Below, one piece after another: positions 18,371 through 28,264 of a stretch of DNA of 64,000 nucleotides (position 1 is its first letter; the number at the start of each line of letters is the position of its first letter). The position numbers and the translations under genes are program-made. This stretch comes from Halomontanus rarus (GTDB lineage Archaea; Halobacteriota; Halobacteria; Halobacteriales; Natrialbaceae): assembly GCF_029338335.1 (NCBI RefSeq), contig NZ_CP119799.1; one strand, given 5' to 3'. The notes under the pieces are model-generated. The model saw only the letters and a program-made list of their open reading frames with translations, had not been told where the DNA came from and did not search any database.

Positions 18371-18402
18371 TGACGTTCCCCACGACACCCAACAGGTAGA
18401 AT

Positions 18403-19431
18403 ATGGATCGATACTACATCGAACGGACGTTTCAGCTCGTCCTCACCATCTTCGCGGTGATGAGCCTGACGTTCTTCCTGATCCGGTTACTTCCTGGTGG
18501 GCCATCAGATGCGCTTCGTGCCCAACTTCGTGAGAGTAATCCGAGCATGTCACAGGCCGAGCTCAACCGTCGAGTTCAGGCTCAACTTAACGTCATGCCG
18601 GACGAGCCCGTGCACGTTCAGTACGTGAACTACGTCAGCGACCTCTTTCGCGGAGATATGGGTGACTCAATCTCCCAGAGTGGCACAGTCGCCGAGATTA
18701 TCGCCGGCGCTGCACCGTGGACGATCTTCGTCGTCGGCAGTGCAGTTCTGATCGCGTTTCTCATCGGCATTACGATGGGTGCATTGATGGCGTATCGGGA
18801 AGGAAGTCGATTCGATAGCGGAAGCACAATCCTGTCGGTTCTGACGAACTCCGTCCCGGATTATATCTACGGTATCATCCTTCTGTGGATTGTGGGATAC
18901 CAGATACCCCTCTTTCCGACCGGCGGGAGATACTCGTCGGAGACGGAACCGACGATTAACCTGATCGCCCCCGGAGAGACATTCGCTTTCGTCTTCGATG
19001 CCGCGTATCACGCGGCGCTTCCAGTTATCTCGATCATCCTCGTCGCATGGGGTGGTTGGGCGCTCGGAATGCGCGGAAACAGTATTCAAATCCTTGGTGA
19101 GGATTACCTCCGAGTCGCTCGGCTCCGTGGACTTCCACGACGGCGAATCGCACTCCGATACGTCGGACGGAACGCGATTCTTCCCATGTACACGTCGATG
19201 CTCATCACGATCGGCTTCCTTCTGGGCGGCTCAATCATCATTGAGCAGGTGTTCAGTTACCCGGGCATGGGATACTATATGATCGAGGGGCTCAACCGAC
19301 GAGACTATCCCCTGATGATGGGTATCTTCCTCGTGATCACGACCACTGTCGCGATCGCCGTTTACATCGCGGATCTCACCTACGGATTGATTGATCCGCG
19401 AGCGGGTATCAACGGAGGTGATTCCGGATGA
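18403..19431 (+). CDS. ABC transporter permease, DppB type
   Basis: A 342-residue inner-membrane permease. It opens with IERTFQLVLTIFAVMSLTFF, the typical first helix of DppB/OppB, followed by the LLPGGP motif. About six membrane helices are visible, and the cytoplasmic coupling loop contains EDYLRVARLRGLPRRRI (EAA-like motif). It overlaps the next gene by 4 bp (ATGA at 19428-19431), so translation is coupled. It pairs with the DppC-type subunit to form the channel for the solute delivered by the lipoprotein encoded upstream. Confidence 0.93.
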   Translation: MDRYYIERTFQLVLTIFAVMSLTFFLIRLLPGGPSDALRAQLRESNPSMSQAELNRRVQAQLNVMPDEPVHVQYVNYVSDLFRGDMGDSISQSGTVAEIIAGAAPWTIFVVGSAVLIAFLIGITMGALMAYREGSRFDSGSTILSVLTNSVPDYIYGIILLWIVGYQIPLFPTGGRYSSETEPTINLIAPGETFAFVFDAAYHAALPVISIILVAWGGWALGMRGNSIQILGEDYLRVARLRGLPRRRIALRYVGRNAILPMYTSMLITIGFLLGGSIIIEQVFSYPGMGYYMIEGLNRRDYPLMMGIFLVITTTVAIAVYIADLTYGLIDPRAGINGGDSG

Positions 19432-20483
19432 GCGAAGTGACTGAATCGTCCGATTCACCTGACGCGACTTCCGATGCCTTCGAGGCCGTCGCTGATACGA
19501 CGCTGACCAAGAAAGAACGGTACAAACGAGCGATCGATCGACGATACCTCGCGCCCATTCGAGTCATGTGGACCGACCTGCGGGCTCGAGTCGGGCTCTT
19601 GATCATCGCGTTCTTCGTCTCGATGGGCGTGATCGGCCCTCGAGTTGTCGATCCACCCAAGGTCAGTGAAGGACCGCAACTTCAGGGCGCGTTTCAGTCG
19701 TGGGCTCACCCGCTCGGAACGGACAACCTCGGTCGAGACGTGCTCGCGATGATCGTTCACGCGACGCCGAACATGCTCTTGATGATCCTCGCGGGAGGAA
19801 TATTCACGACCGTTCTGGCGACGGTTTTCGGCACGACCTCCGGCTATCTCGGCGGTCGGACCGATCGAGTACTCTCGATGATGATGGACACCGTAATGAC
19901 AATTCCGGGGCTACCGCTCATCGTCATTCTTGCGGCAGCACTTCAGCCGGAGAATCCGGTCGTCATCGGCGTTATCCTTACGATCAACGCGTGGGCAGGA
20001 TTAGCTCGCTCGATTCGATCGCAGGTCCTGGCAATTCGCCAAAATTCCTACGTCGAAGCGTCGAAAGCGATGGGACTGTCGACATCGTCGATCATTCGAC
20101 GAGATATCATGCCGAACATCATGCCGTACGTGCTGATTAACTTCGTTGAATCGGCACGAAACGTCATCTTCGCTTCCGTCGGATTGTACTTCATCGGCGT
20201 CCTCCCGTACGACAGTATCGTCAACTGGGGCGTGATGATCGACCTCGCATACACGTCCGGCGGCGCACTCCAGTCGCTCGACGCAGCACACTGGTTGCTC
20301 GCCCCTCTGATCACGATCACGTTGCTCTCGTTCGGACTCATAATGTTCGCACAGGGGACGGATCGAATGTTCAATCCGCGAGTGCGCGCGCAACACACGT
20401 CGACGAGCGATGGAGACGCAGATCCAGAATCGACTGCGAAGACCGATTCGAACGCCACGCACGCCATTACTGATCGAAAATGA
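19428..20483 (+). CDS. ABC transporter permease, DppC type
   Basis: A 351-residue permease with an N-terminal cytoplasmic region (about 45 residues) and then the membrane domain. The segment HPLGTDNLGRDVLAMIVH is the DppC signature, and YVEASKAMGLSTSSIIRRDI is the coupling EAA motif. It has an acidic, threonine-rich C-terminal tail. It overlaps both neighbours by 4 bp (ATGA), so it is part of one polycistronic unit. The second half of the fused permease at 58991-61099 is its closest relative in this window. Confidence 0.93.
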   Translation: MSEVTESSDSPDATSDAFEAVADTTLTKKERYKRAIDRRYLAPIRVMWTDLRARVGLLIIAFFVSMGVIGPRVVDPPKVSEGPQLQGAFQSWAHPLGTDNLGRDVLAMIVHATPNMLLMILAGGIFTTVLATVFGTTSGYLGGRTDRVLSMMMDTVMTIPGLPLIVILAAALQPENPVVIGVILTINAWAGLARSIRSQVLAIRQNSYVEASKAMGLSTSSIIRRDIMPNIMPYVLINFVESARNVIFASVGLYFIGVLPYDSIVNWGVMIDLAYTSGGALQSLDAAHWLLAPLITITLLSFGLIMFAQGTDRMFNPRVRAQHTSTSDGDADPESTAKTDSNATHAITDRK

Positions 20484-21535
20484 GTGAAGACGACACATTA
20501 CAAACATCGGTGACCGATCCCAACGCGGACGCGATCGTCCGCTGTCGAGATCTGTCTGTCACGTTCGAGATGGATCGCGGCACCTCACGGGTGCTCAACG
20601 GCGTTGATATCGACATTCGGCGAAACGAGATTATCGGCATCGTCGGCGAATCGGGATCTGGGAAGTCGATGCTCGCGTCAGCGATGCTCGACGCGGTTGT
20701 CCCTCCCGGTATTACCGACGGAACGATCACGTTCCACCCCGAGGGCGGCGAACAGGTTGACATCTTCGACCTCTCCGAGGACGAACTTCGAGAGTTCCGT
20801 TGGGAGGAAATTTCGATGGTCTTTCAGGGGGCACTCTCGTCGTTCAATCCAACGCTCGATATTGGCGGCCACTTCGAAGAGACGCTCGAGGCTCACGGCT
20901 TCCCCATCGGTTCCGGAATGGATCGGGCTGCGGAACTCCTCTCCGATCTCTATATGGACCCCGAGCGCGTTCTCAAGAGTTACCCTCACGAACTCAGCGG
21001 AGGCATGAAGCAGCGTGCGCTCATCGCGCTCGCTCTCATTCTCGAACCGGACGTCCTCGTGATGGACGAACCGACGGCGGCACTCGATCTGTTGATGCAG
21101 CGGTCGATCGTCAGTCTCCTCGCGGACATTCGCGATAAGTACGATCTGACGATGCTATTCATCACGCACGATCTCCCCCTCGTGACGAAACTCGCTGACC
21201 GGATCGGGGTCCTATACGCGTTCGAACTTGCCGAAGTCGGTACGACCGAAGAAATCCTCCTGAATCCCCGACATCCGTACACGCGGGCACTCCTGAACGC
21301 GACACCGAATCTCGACGCGCCGCTCGAAGACATGCAGGCGATTCAGGGGTCGGCACCCGACCCGGTCGATGTCCCATCGGGTTGTCCGTATCACGAACGG
21401 TGTCCGCTCGCGACGATGGAGTGTGAACACGACAAACCACCTATGGAACCAACGAGCACTACACACGACGTGGCCTGTCATCATTGGGACGACGTCGACG
21501 ATGAAATTCCGCTCACGACGGAGGCAGATCAATGA
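20480..21535 (+). CDS. ABC transporter ATPase, DppD type
   Basis: A 351-residue ATP-binding subunit. The Walker A motif GESGSGKS is at residues 56-63, the ABC signature LSGGMKQR follows, and Walker B is VLVMDEPTAALD, with the switch histidine in FITHDL. The C-terminal oligopeptide-transporter domain includes GCPYHERCPLATMEC, a cysteine cluster typical of the DppD/DppF group. It energises uptake together with the DppF-type subunit encoded next, overlapping it by 4 bp. Confidence 0.94.
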   Translation: MSEDDTLQTSVTDPNADAIVRCRDLSVTFEMDRGTSRVLNGVDIDIRRNEIIGIVGESGSGKSMLASAMLDAVVPPGITDGTITFHPEGGEQVDIFDLSEDELREFRWEEISMVFQGALSSFNPTLDIGGHFEETLEAHGFPIGSGMDRAAELLSDLYMDPERVLKSYPHELSGGMKQRALIALALILEPDVLVMDEPTAALDLLMQRSIVSLLADIRDKYDLTMLFITHDLPLVTKLADRIGVLYAFELAEVGTTEEILLNPRHPYTRALLNATPNLDAPLEDMQAIQGSAPDPVDVPSGCPYHERCPLATMECEHDKPPMEPTSTTHDVACHHWDDVDDEIPLTTEADQ

Positions 21536-22617
21536 GCACGAACGATCCGGTCGTCTCGCTCTCGAGCGTTGATGTCCACTTCGAAACGGAGGGTAGTCTG
21601 AACCCCTTCGAAGACACGGAGACGGTTCGTGCCGTCGATAATGTCGATCTCGACATCTACGAGAATGATATTGTCGCGATCGTCGGTGAATCCGGCAGCG
21701 GGAAAACGACGCTCGGAAAGACCGCCGTCGGTCTGCAAAAGCCGACCGGTGGATCCGTCACTTATCGCGGACAGGACATCTGGGAGGCCCAGAAACGGTT
21801 CTCTGACTCGTCGATATCGTTTCCCGACATTCGACGGTCGCTTCAGATTATCCACCAGGATCCAGGCTCATCGTTGAACCCGCACAAGACGGTTCTGTCG
21901 TCGCTAGAACAACCGCTAAAGAAGTGGGAGGACGAGCTCGGCCCCGAGGACCGAGAAGCGAGAGTGCTGGCAATGTTGACTCGAGTCGGAATGTCGCCAC
22001 CGCAAGACTACGCACATCGCTACCCTCACCAGCTCAGCGGCGGCGAGATGCAACGTGTGGCGCTTATTCGAGCGCTGCTGATGAATCCGGATCTCATACT
22101 CGCTGACGAAGCGGTCAGTGCTCTCGACGTCTCGTTACGCGTCGAGATGATGGATCTGATGCTCGAGTTACAGGACTCGTTCGACACGTCGTTCCTGTTC
22201 ATCAGCCACGACCTCTCGAACGCCCGATACTTAGCGGAGCACTCGAACGGGCGACTCGGTGTAATGTATCTCGGCGAACTCGTCGAAATCGGTCCCGCAG
22301 AGGAGGTACTCTCGAATCCTCAGCACCCGTACACCAAGGTGCTCAAGTGGGCGACGCCGTCGCTCGAGATCGAAGATGCGACGGAACCGCCGGTTCGAGA
22401 CGTCGACATTCCGGACCCGGTGAACCCCCCGTCCGGGTGCCGATTTCACACCCGCTGTCCGAACGCCACGGAGTACTGCCGATCGAATACGCCCGCGGGG
22501 TTGATGGCTGAAAACGCCGGTGACGGCGAGCATCATCGAACGGCCTGCCACCGCGTCGACGAAGACAGCGACTACTGGGAAAGCGACACGCTTCCCGGTG
22601 CCAGTTTCGATCGATGA
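21532..22617 (+). CDS. ABC transporter ATPase, DppF type
   Basis: A 361-residue ATP-binding subunit. The Walker A motif GESGSGKT is at residues 52-59, the signature LSGGEMQR follows, and Walker B is ILADEAVSALDVS. The C-terminal cysteine motif GCRFHTRCPNATEYC belongs to the oligopeptide/dipeptide ATPase domain. It forms a heterodimer with the DppD-type subunit. It is the last gene of the transporter operon. The GH3 gene starts 127 bp later on the same strand and may be co-transcribed. Confidence 0.94.
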   Translation: MSTNDPVVSLSSVDVHFETEGSLNPFEDTETVRAVDNVDLDIYENDIVAIVGESGSGKTTLGKTAVGLQKPTGGSVTYRGQDIWEAQKRFSDSSISFPDIRRSLQIIHQDPGSSLNPHKTVLSSLEQPLKKWEDELGPEDREARVLAMLTRVGMSPPQDYAHRYPHQLSGGEMQRVALIRALLMNPDLILADEAVSALDVSLRVEMMDLMLELQDSFDTSFLFISHDLSNARYLAEHSNGRLGVMYLGELVEIGPAEEVLSNPQHPYTKVLKWATPSLEIEDATEPPVRDVDIPDPVNPPSGCRFHTRCPNATEYCRSNTPAGLMAENAGDGEHHRTACHRVDEDSDYWESDTLPGASFDR

Positions 22618-22744
22618 GTTCCGGCCCGTGGCGATCCTCCGTGCAAGAGCGGCGAACGGATCGTCTAATAGACGAATCTCCCGCTCGTAATCGAACTATC
22701 GCGAATATGCAGAGACAGTAGACGAAAATCACTTAGAATACACT

Positions 22745-24937
22745 ATGTCTATTATGGACCAATTCGCCTCCGCGGAGAGGCAGGCGAATATCGAACATAC
22801 AGTTGAATCGCTCCTCGAGGAGATGACGATCGAAGAAAAAGTCGGCCAGCTTAACCAGCTTAACGGGAGCGACCAGACGGGGCCGGCCGTCGACGACGTC
22901 GACCTCGAAACCGAAATTCGGGAAGGACGAGTCGGCTCCGTGCTGAACGTCGACGGGTTCGAGAACCGAAAACGGTACCAGCGGCTCGCGGTCGAGCAAT
23001 CACGATTAGGAATCCCCCTCCTGTTCGGATTCGACGTCGTTCACGGATACGAAACGATTTTTCCGATTCCGCTCGGCGAAGCGGCCAGTTGGAATCGTGA
23101 AGCGGCGAAGCGGGCCGCTTCCGTCGCCGCTACTGAGACTGCCGCTGCCGGTATTCACTGGACGTTCGCACCACCGGTCGACGTGACGAAAGACGCCCGA
23201 TGGGGGAGAGCGATGGAAACGAGCGGCGAGGATCCGTATCTCAACGCCGAATTCGCCGCAGCGAGGGTTCGCGGATTCCAAGGCGACGACCTCGCGTCGA
23301 CGGATACCGTTCTCGCGTGTGCGAAGCACTTCGCCGGATACGGTGGCGTTCAGGCGGGAAAGGAGTACAATACGGTAGACATCTCGGAAGCGACCCTTCG
23401 AGAGACCCACCTACCGTCGTTCAAAGCCGCCGTAGACGCCGGTGTGGGAACGGTCATGAACGCGTTTACGGATATGAACCGGGTCCCCGTCGGAAGTAGC
23501 ACGAAACTCGTTTCGGACGTTCTCAAAGACGACTGGGGGTTCGAAGGATTCGTCGTCTCGGACTGGAACTCGTTCCGAGAACTCATCTATCACGGTGTCG
23601 CCGCGGACGAGCGCGAAGCCGCCGAACTCGCGATCGAAGCCGGATCGGATATGGATATGGTCGGCCACATCTACAGCGAGGAACTCGTCTCTCTCGTCGA
23701 GAACGGCGCCGTTTCGAAGGCGACCCTCGACGACGCGGTCGGTCGAATCCTCAGGACGAAACTCCTGCTCGGATTGTTGGACGATCCGTACACGTACTTC
23801 GACGACGAACGACGCTCGTCGACGATTCTGAGCGATGACCACCAGCAGACGGCTCGAGAGGTCGCCCGCGAGTCGATGGTCCTGTTGAAAAACGACGACT
23901 CGCTGCTCCCGCTCTCCGACGTCGAGGATATCGCGGTTGTCGGCTCCCTCGCGGACAGCGAAACCGACGTTCTCGGGGAGTGGCGCGCCCGCGGCGACCC
24001 GGTACACGCCGTGACCGTGTTAGACGGGATCGAGGAGACGGTCGACGTGGGAACGACGGTCACCTATGCGCCGGGGTACGAACGATCGGGTAAGACGTCG
24101 GATTCGTTGCGAGACGATGCTGTCGACGTCGTCACGGATGCCGACGTCGCGGTCGTTACGGTCGGAGAAACATGGGACCTCTCCGGGGAGTGCTCGAGTC
24201 GAACGAGCATCGATCTCCCCGGTGATCAACGCGAGGTTCTAGAGGCGCTGGTGGAAACCGGGACGCCGGTGGTGGCGGTACTCATGAACGGTCGACCACT
24301 CGCCGTTCCATGGATGGACGAACAAGTTTCGACGATCCTCGAGACGTGGTTCCTCGGAACGCAGGCGGGACACGCAATCGCCGACGTCCTGTTCGGCGCG
24401 TACAACCCGTCCGGAAAGTTGCCGATCAGTTTCCCCCGAACCGTCGGTCAAGTGCCGATACACTACAACCACCTTCCGACCGGACGACCGGAGAAACACT
24501 CCGAACCAGGCTGGTCGACATCGTACATCGATTCCCCGAACGAACCGCTATACGCCTTCGGTCACGGACTCAGTTACACTTCGTTCGAGTATTCTGATCT
24601 CACTCTCGGTGCGACATCGATCGGCGCGGACGAGGCGCTCCCCGTGTCCGTAACGGTGGAGAACGCGGGCGACGTCGCCGGCGAAGAAGTCGTGCAACTC
24701 TACACGCGCGACCTCGTCGGAAGTCGCTCTCGTCCGGTGAAAGAGTTGAAACGCTTCGAAAAGATTCGGCTCGAGCCGGGCGAGGAGCGGACCGTCGAAT
24801 TCGAGCTCGAAACCGACGACCTCTCCTTCTGGACCATCGACGACGAGTTCGCGACGGAACCGGGCGAATTCGAACTCATGGTCGGGCGAGCGTCAGACGA
24901 TATCCGCGGAACCGGTCGATTCGCCGTCACGGAGTGA
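22745..24937 (+). CDS. Glycoside hydrolase family 3 beta-glucosidase
   Basis: A 730-residue GH3 enzyme (a second ATG at 22754 is possible). There is no signal peptide, so it should act in the cytoplasm on imported oligosaccharides. It has an N-terminal TIM-barrel domain with KHFAGYG (about residues 194-200) and the nucleophile Asp273 in FVVSDWNS, then the alpha/beta sandwich domain with PGDQREVLEALV and FLGTQAGHAIADVLFG, and a fibronectin-III-like C-terminal domain (AGEEVVQLYTRD). The domain order is that of BglX-type enzymes. GH3 members release glucose or xylose from the non-reducing end. With the transporter upstream and a GH144-like exoenzyme downstream, it is the expected final step of glucan breakdown. 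Confidence 0.93.
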   Translation: MSIMDQFASAERQANIEHTVESLLEEMTIEEKVGQLNQLNGSDQTGPAVDDVDLETEIREGRVGSVLNVDGFENRKRYQRLAVEQSRLGIPLLFGFDVVHGYETIFPIPLGEAASWNREAAKRAASVAATETAAAGIHWTFAPPVDVTKDARWGRAMETSGEDPYLNAEFAAARVRGFQGDDLASTDTVLACAKHFAGYGGVQAGKEYNTVDISEATLRETHLPSFKAAVDAGVGTVMNAFTDMNRVPVGSSTKLVSDVLKDDWGFEGFVVSDWNSFRELIYHGVAADEREAAELAIEAGSDMDMVGHIYSEELVSLVENGAVSKATLDDAVGRILRTKLLLGLLDDPYTYFDDERRSSTILSDDHQQTAREVARESMVLLKNDDSLLPLSDVEDIAVVGSLADSETDVLGEWRARGDPVHAVTVLDGIEETVDVGTTVTYAPGYERSGKTSDSLRDDAVDVVTDADVAVVTVGETWDLSGECSSRTSIDLPGDQREVLEALVETGTPVVAVLMNGRPLAVPWMDEQVSTILETWFLGTQAGHAIADVLFGAYNPSGKLPISFPRTVGQVPIHYNHLPTGRPEKHSEPGWSTSYIDSPNEPLYAFGHGLSYTSFEYSDLTLGATSIGADEALPVSVTVENAGDVAGEEVVQLYTRDLVGSRSRPVKELKRFEKIRLEPGEERTVEFELETDDLSFWTIDDEFATEPGEFELMVGRASDDIRGTGRFAVTE

Positions 24938-25103
24938 GTTCGAGTTGGTTCGGAAATCTCTCTCTCCCTCTCTCGCGCGTCTTCCACCGCCTTGCGGACG
25001 GATTCGATGTAACTGTCGATAAGAAATATACGTTACTCATACGTTCATCATAATCCACAATAATTAAGTCGCTATCTAATGAATCGTATGACTGTCGATC
25101 GAG

Positions 25104-26513
25104 ATGACTACGCATTCACAGACACGTCGAGATGTGCTCAAATCGGCCAGTATCTCGAGTATCGGTCTCGCAGTGGGAACGGGCAACGTGCTGGCTCGTG
25201 ACGGACGAGAAGGGAACCGATCGTCAGCCGACCTTGAGGAGACACTCCACACGATCGCAACGAATACGTGGGGATTTTTCGACGCGTTCTCGGCCGATGA
25301 GACAGGACTCGTTCCAGATCGTGTCGACGTCACGGAGGCGGGATACGAGTCACAAGTCAACACGTCGCCGGCGAATATCGGCGTTCAATTACTGAGTACG
25401 GTTGCAGCGACGAACCTCGAAATTATCGATCGAAGCAAGGGGGTAACGCACGTTCGAACGATCCTCGAAACGCTCGAGGATCTGGAGAGGTGGAACGGAC
25501 ACTTCTATCGGTGGTACGACGTTCAGACAGGTTCGATCCACGACGACTTCGGCGGTTGGTGGGAAATTTCGAGCATCGATAACGGGTGGCTCTCCGCAGG
25601 ACTCGTTACCGCTGCGAGCGCGTTCCCAGAGGCGCGCGAACAGGCGGAATCGCTGCTTTTGGCACAGGATTACGACCTCCTGTACAATCCGGAGGTGTAT
25701 AATCCGTTCGAGGACGGTGAGACGTTAGGACACATTCGCGGCGGTTACGATGCCCGGACCGACGAACCGCTCGGATTCGACTACGGAATGTTCAACTCAG
25801 AAACGCGCATCATAAGCTATATCGGCATCGGAAAGGGGGATATACCGCGCTCTCACTGGTGGGACCCGTTCCGGACGTTCCCGGCCGAGTGGGATCAAAA
25901 CCAAGAACCCGACGGCGAGTTCCGCACGTACGAAGGAAACCGCGTCTGGGAAGGACACTACGAGCACGAGGGTACTCGATACGTTCCCTCCTGGGGTGGA
26001 AGTATGTTCGAGTCGCTGATGCCGTCGCTGGTTCTTTCGGAGCGGGAAGTCGGCCGCGAAGGTCTCGGAAAAAATAACGACCGACAGGTGCAACTCCAGA
26101 TCGAACACGCCGCCGAGAACGACTATGAGGCGTGGGGCTTCTCCCCGTGTGCGACCCCCGACGGGTATGCCGAGTTCGCCGTCGACCACGCCGGGACGGA
26201 GGGCTACGAGCGCGACGACTTCGCGTCGCCACACGCGACGTTCCTCGGTCTCGAGTACGCGGACGAGAGCGACTTCGAATCGGCCCTCAGTTCGTACCTC
26301 GACCGCGGCCTCGGTACCGAATACGGACTGTACGATTCGATGAGCCTCGTCGACGAGAGGGTGACGGAAGCGTACCTTTCGCTCGATCAAGCGATGATTC
26401 TCGTCGCGATCGCGAACTATCTAACTGATGGAAGCGTACGTCGTGACTTCCGGCAGCATTCCGTCGGTTCGCGGCCGATCGATCTCCTCGCGAAGGAGCG
26501 ACTGACGATCTAG
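25104..26513 (+). CDS. Tat-exported glucoamylase-like protein (GH144-like endo-beta-1,2-glucanase candidate)
   Basis: A 469-residue protein with a Tat signal (TRRDVLKSASISSIG, residues 7-21), so it is exported folded. The mature part is an (alpha/alpha)6-type domain: FGGWWEISSIDNGWLSAG, FNSETRIISYIGIG, SWGGSMFESLMPSLV and GFSPCATPDGYAEF match the putative glucoamylase family (Pfam PF10091). That family contains CAZy GH144, whose founding members are endo-beta-1,2-glucanases. The Glu in WWEIS and the acidic residues of the SMFE segment are plausible catalytic or binding residues. Its position after a family-5 importer and a GH3 enzyme fits extracellular depolymerisation of a beta-glucan. Substrate assignment is by family and context only. 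Confidence 0.8.
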   Translation: MTTHSQTRRDVLKSASISSIGLAVGTGNVLARDGREGNRSSADLEETLHTIATNTWGFFDAFSADETGLVPDRVDVTEAGYESQVNTSPANIGVQLLSTVAATNLEIIDRSKGVTHVRTILETLEDLERWNGHFYRWYDVQTGSIHDDFGGWWEISSIDNGWLSAGLVTAASAFPEAREQAESLLLAQDYDLLYNPEVYNPFEDGETLGHIRGGYDARTDEPLGFDYGMFNSETRIISYIGIGKGDIPRSHWWDPFRTFPAEWDQNQEPDGEFRTYEGNRVWEGHYEHEGTRYVPSWGGSMFESLMPSLVLSEREVGREGLGKNNDRQVQLQIEHAAENDYEAWGFSPCATPDGYAEFAVDHAGTEGYERDDFASPHATFLGLEYADESDFESALSSYLDRGLGTEYGLYDSMSLVDERVTEAYLSLDQAMILVAIANYLTDGSVRRDFRQHSVGSRPIDLLAKERLTI

Positions 26514-26663
26514 TAATTGACCCCGGTTTCGGAGATCGATCCTTCATCTACGACGAACTCGGCGGACTGATCATTCCCGCTGAAAACGAAGAAAGAACAC
26601 TAACGCCAAATCAGCTACCGGTAGACGAATATTGAACGGGAGAGTGCTGTCTCCCAGAACATG

Positions 26664-28193
26664 CTACCTGTCCCAGACGTCCGCTCCATCGAGGTACGAA
26701 TCGATATCCTGCGGAACGAGCCCTCCGTACTCCTCCAGTTTCTCGACGTGCTCTTCACGGCCCGTATTTCGAAGTCGCGCGGCGTACGACTCGACCTTCT
26801 CTGCCGCTCTTGCGTGGTACGGTCCACCCTCCTGAATCACTTCCAGCAGCGGATCCGTCAGCGTGCGGGGTGAATCTGCGTTGCCGCCGGCGATATCGGT
26901 CGCCGCCTCCAGTAAGCGGTCGCTTCGCCACTGTTCGAGCAGCGAAAGTCCTCTGCGCGCCACGTCGGGGTTATCGCGCGCGATGTTCGTTGTCTCATGC
27001 GGATCAGTGCTCAAATCGTACAACTCGACTGGATCAAAATTCTTGAGTCCGTCGTGGTACGTGCGGATCAGTACCCAGTCGTCCCATCGAACTCCGCGCT
27101 GACACGCCCACGCACCTTGACTGACCACGAGGAACTCCCGACTGACATCAACCCCATCAGTGAGAGACTTGGCAAACGACTGTCCGTCCCACCGCGCGGC
27201 AGGTTCGCCGCCGATGAATTCGGTAATCGTCGGTCCGAGATCGATATTGTAATGAAGGCCGTCGTCGACACCCGGTTCGACACCTGGTCCGTTGACGATG
27301 AGCGGTACTCGGCAGGTCTTGTCGTCGGCGGTGTGGTGATCGCCGTAGACGTTCAGTTCACCCTGGTTCTCCCCGTGGTCGGCCGAGACGATAATCAGTG
27401 TCTCCTCGAGTACGTCCTTCGCCTCGAGTACGTCGAGTAGCTTGCCGATGTAGTCGTCCACGTATCGAATGCCAACGTCGTAGCCGTCGATCCACTGCTC
27501 GAAGTCCTCACGCGACCCGATTTCTGCCGGCGGCCGTTCGAAGGAATCATCGTCCTCCCATCCGTGGACATCCTGTGCACTATGTGGACCGTATCCAGCG
27601 TAGTGTTCGCGGATCGCGTCCTCGTCGGGCCACTCGGGTGCTGGATCGTCGTCGAACGGATACCCGTATTCTTCCGGTGTATCGTATGGGGTATGTGGGT
27701 CCCAGAAGTTGACGTGACAGTACCAGTCATCATCTTCGCCGTTTTTCTGGAGCCACTCCTCGGCGTACGGATACACGTGATCGCTCCGGAATTCGTCGGT
27801 ATGGCGCCACTCGTCGAACCCGTCGAGCACCTGAATCGCACCGTGGTGTTGCGGAAAGATGCTGATCAACGCCGTGTGTAAGCCTTCGTCGCGAAGGGCC
27901 GTCATCCACGTTCGATACTCGTCTAACTGGGTATTGAACACTCGATCGGACCCTCGAGGTCTCATCGAAGCGTTGATCCCACCGTGATTGACGACTCCCG
28001 TATGGATACCGAATCGGCTCGTGAATAACGCCGTTCGAGACGGCCCACACGGCGCGTCGGACGCGTAGTAGTTCGTAAAGCGTCGTCCACCGTCGGCAAT
28101 TCGATCGATGTTTGGTGACGTCTCTCGGCGGTAGCCATAGCACCCGAGATGGTCGGGACGCAGCGAATCGATATCGATGTACAGAATCCGCAT
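26664..28193 (-). CDS. Sulfatase (Cys-type arylsulfatase/sugar sulfatase)
   Basis: A 509-residue sulfatase from the ATG at 28193 (MRILYIDIDS). The longer frame to 28541 includes the tail of a broken oxidoreductase. Metal-binding Asp residues lie in the first ten residues. The active site is Cys49-Gly-Pro-Ser-Arg53 (DAPCGPSRTALF), where Cys would be oxidised to formylglycine. SADHGENQGELNVYGDHH carries further metal ligands. There is no signal peptide, so it acts in the cytoplasm. It is a close paralogue of the frameshifted gene at 13450-14972 and may have kept the function that copy lost. Its likely role is removing sulfate esters from imported sugars. Confidence 0.93.
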   Translation of the reverse strand: MRILYIDIDSLRPDHLGCYGYRRETSPNIDRIADGGRRFTNYYASDAPCGPSRTALFTSRFGIHTGVVNHGGINASMRPRGSDRVFNTQLDEYRTWMTALRDEGLHTALISIFPQHHGAIQVLDGFDEWRHTDEFRSDHVYPYAEEWLQKNGEDDDWYCHVNFWDPHTPYDTPEEYGYPFDDDPAPEWPDEDAIREHYAGYGPHSAQDVHGWEDDDSFERPPAEIGSREDFEQWIDGYDVGIRYVDDYIGKLLDVLEAKDVLEETLIIVSADHGENQGELNVYGDHHTADDKTCRVPLIVNGPGVEPGVDDGLHYNIDLGPTITEFIGGEPAARWDGQSFAKSLTDGVDVSREFLVVSQGAWACQRGVRWDDWVLIRTYHDGLKNFDPVELYDLSTDPHETTNIARDNPDVARRGLSLLEQWRSDRLLEAATDIAGGNADSPRTLTDPLLEVIQEGGPYHARAAEKVESYAARLRNTGREEHVEKLEEYGGLVPQDIDSYLDGADVWDR

Positions 28194-28264
28194 CGAGTGC
28201 AGGACTCGAGCACACCGACAAAAATCGGTCGATCGACGTGGCGGTGTCCTCGGGAACCAACTCG

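Noticed and set aside
17018..18388. 456-residue minus-strand frame opposite the substrate-binding protein gene
   Set aside because: Antisense shadow; the plus strand encodes a clear SBP family-5 lipoprotein with a lipobox and a TATA box.
26612..26622. CTACCGGTAG palindrome as a terminator for the convergent genes
   Set aside because: Too short, without the T-rich tract expected of archaeal termination.
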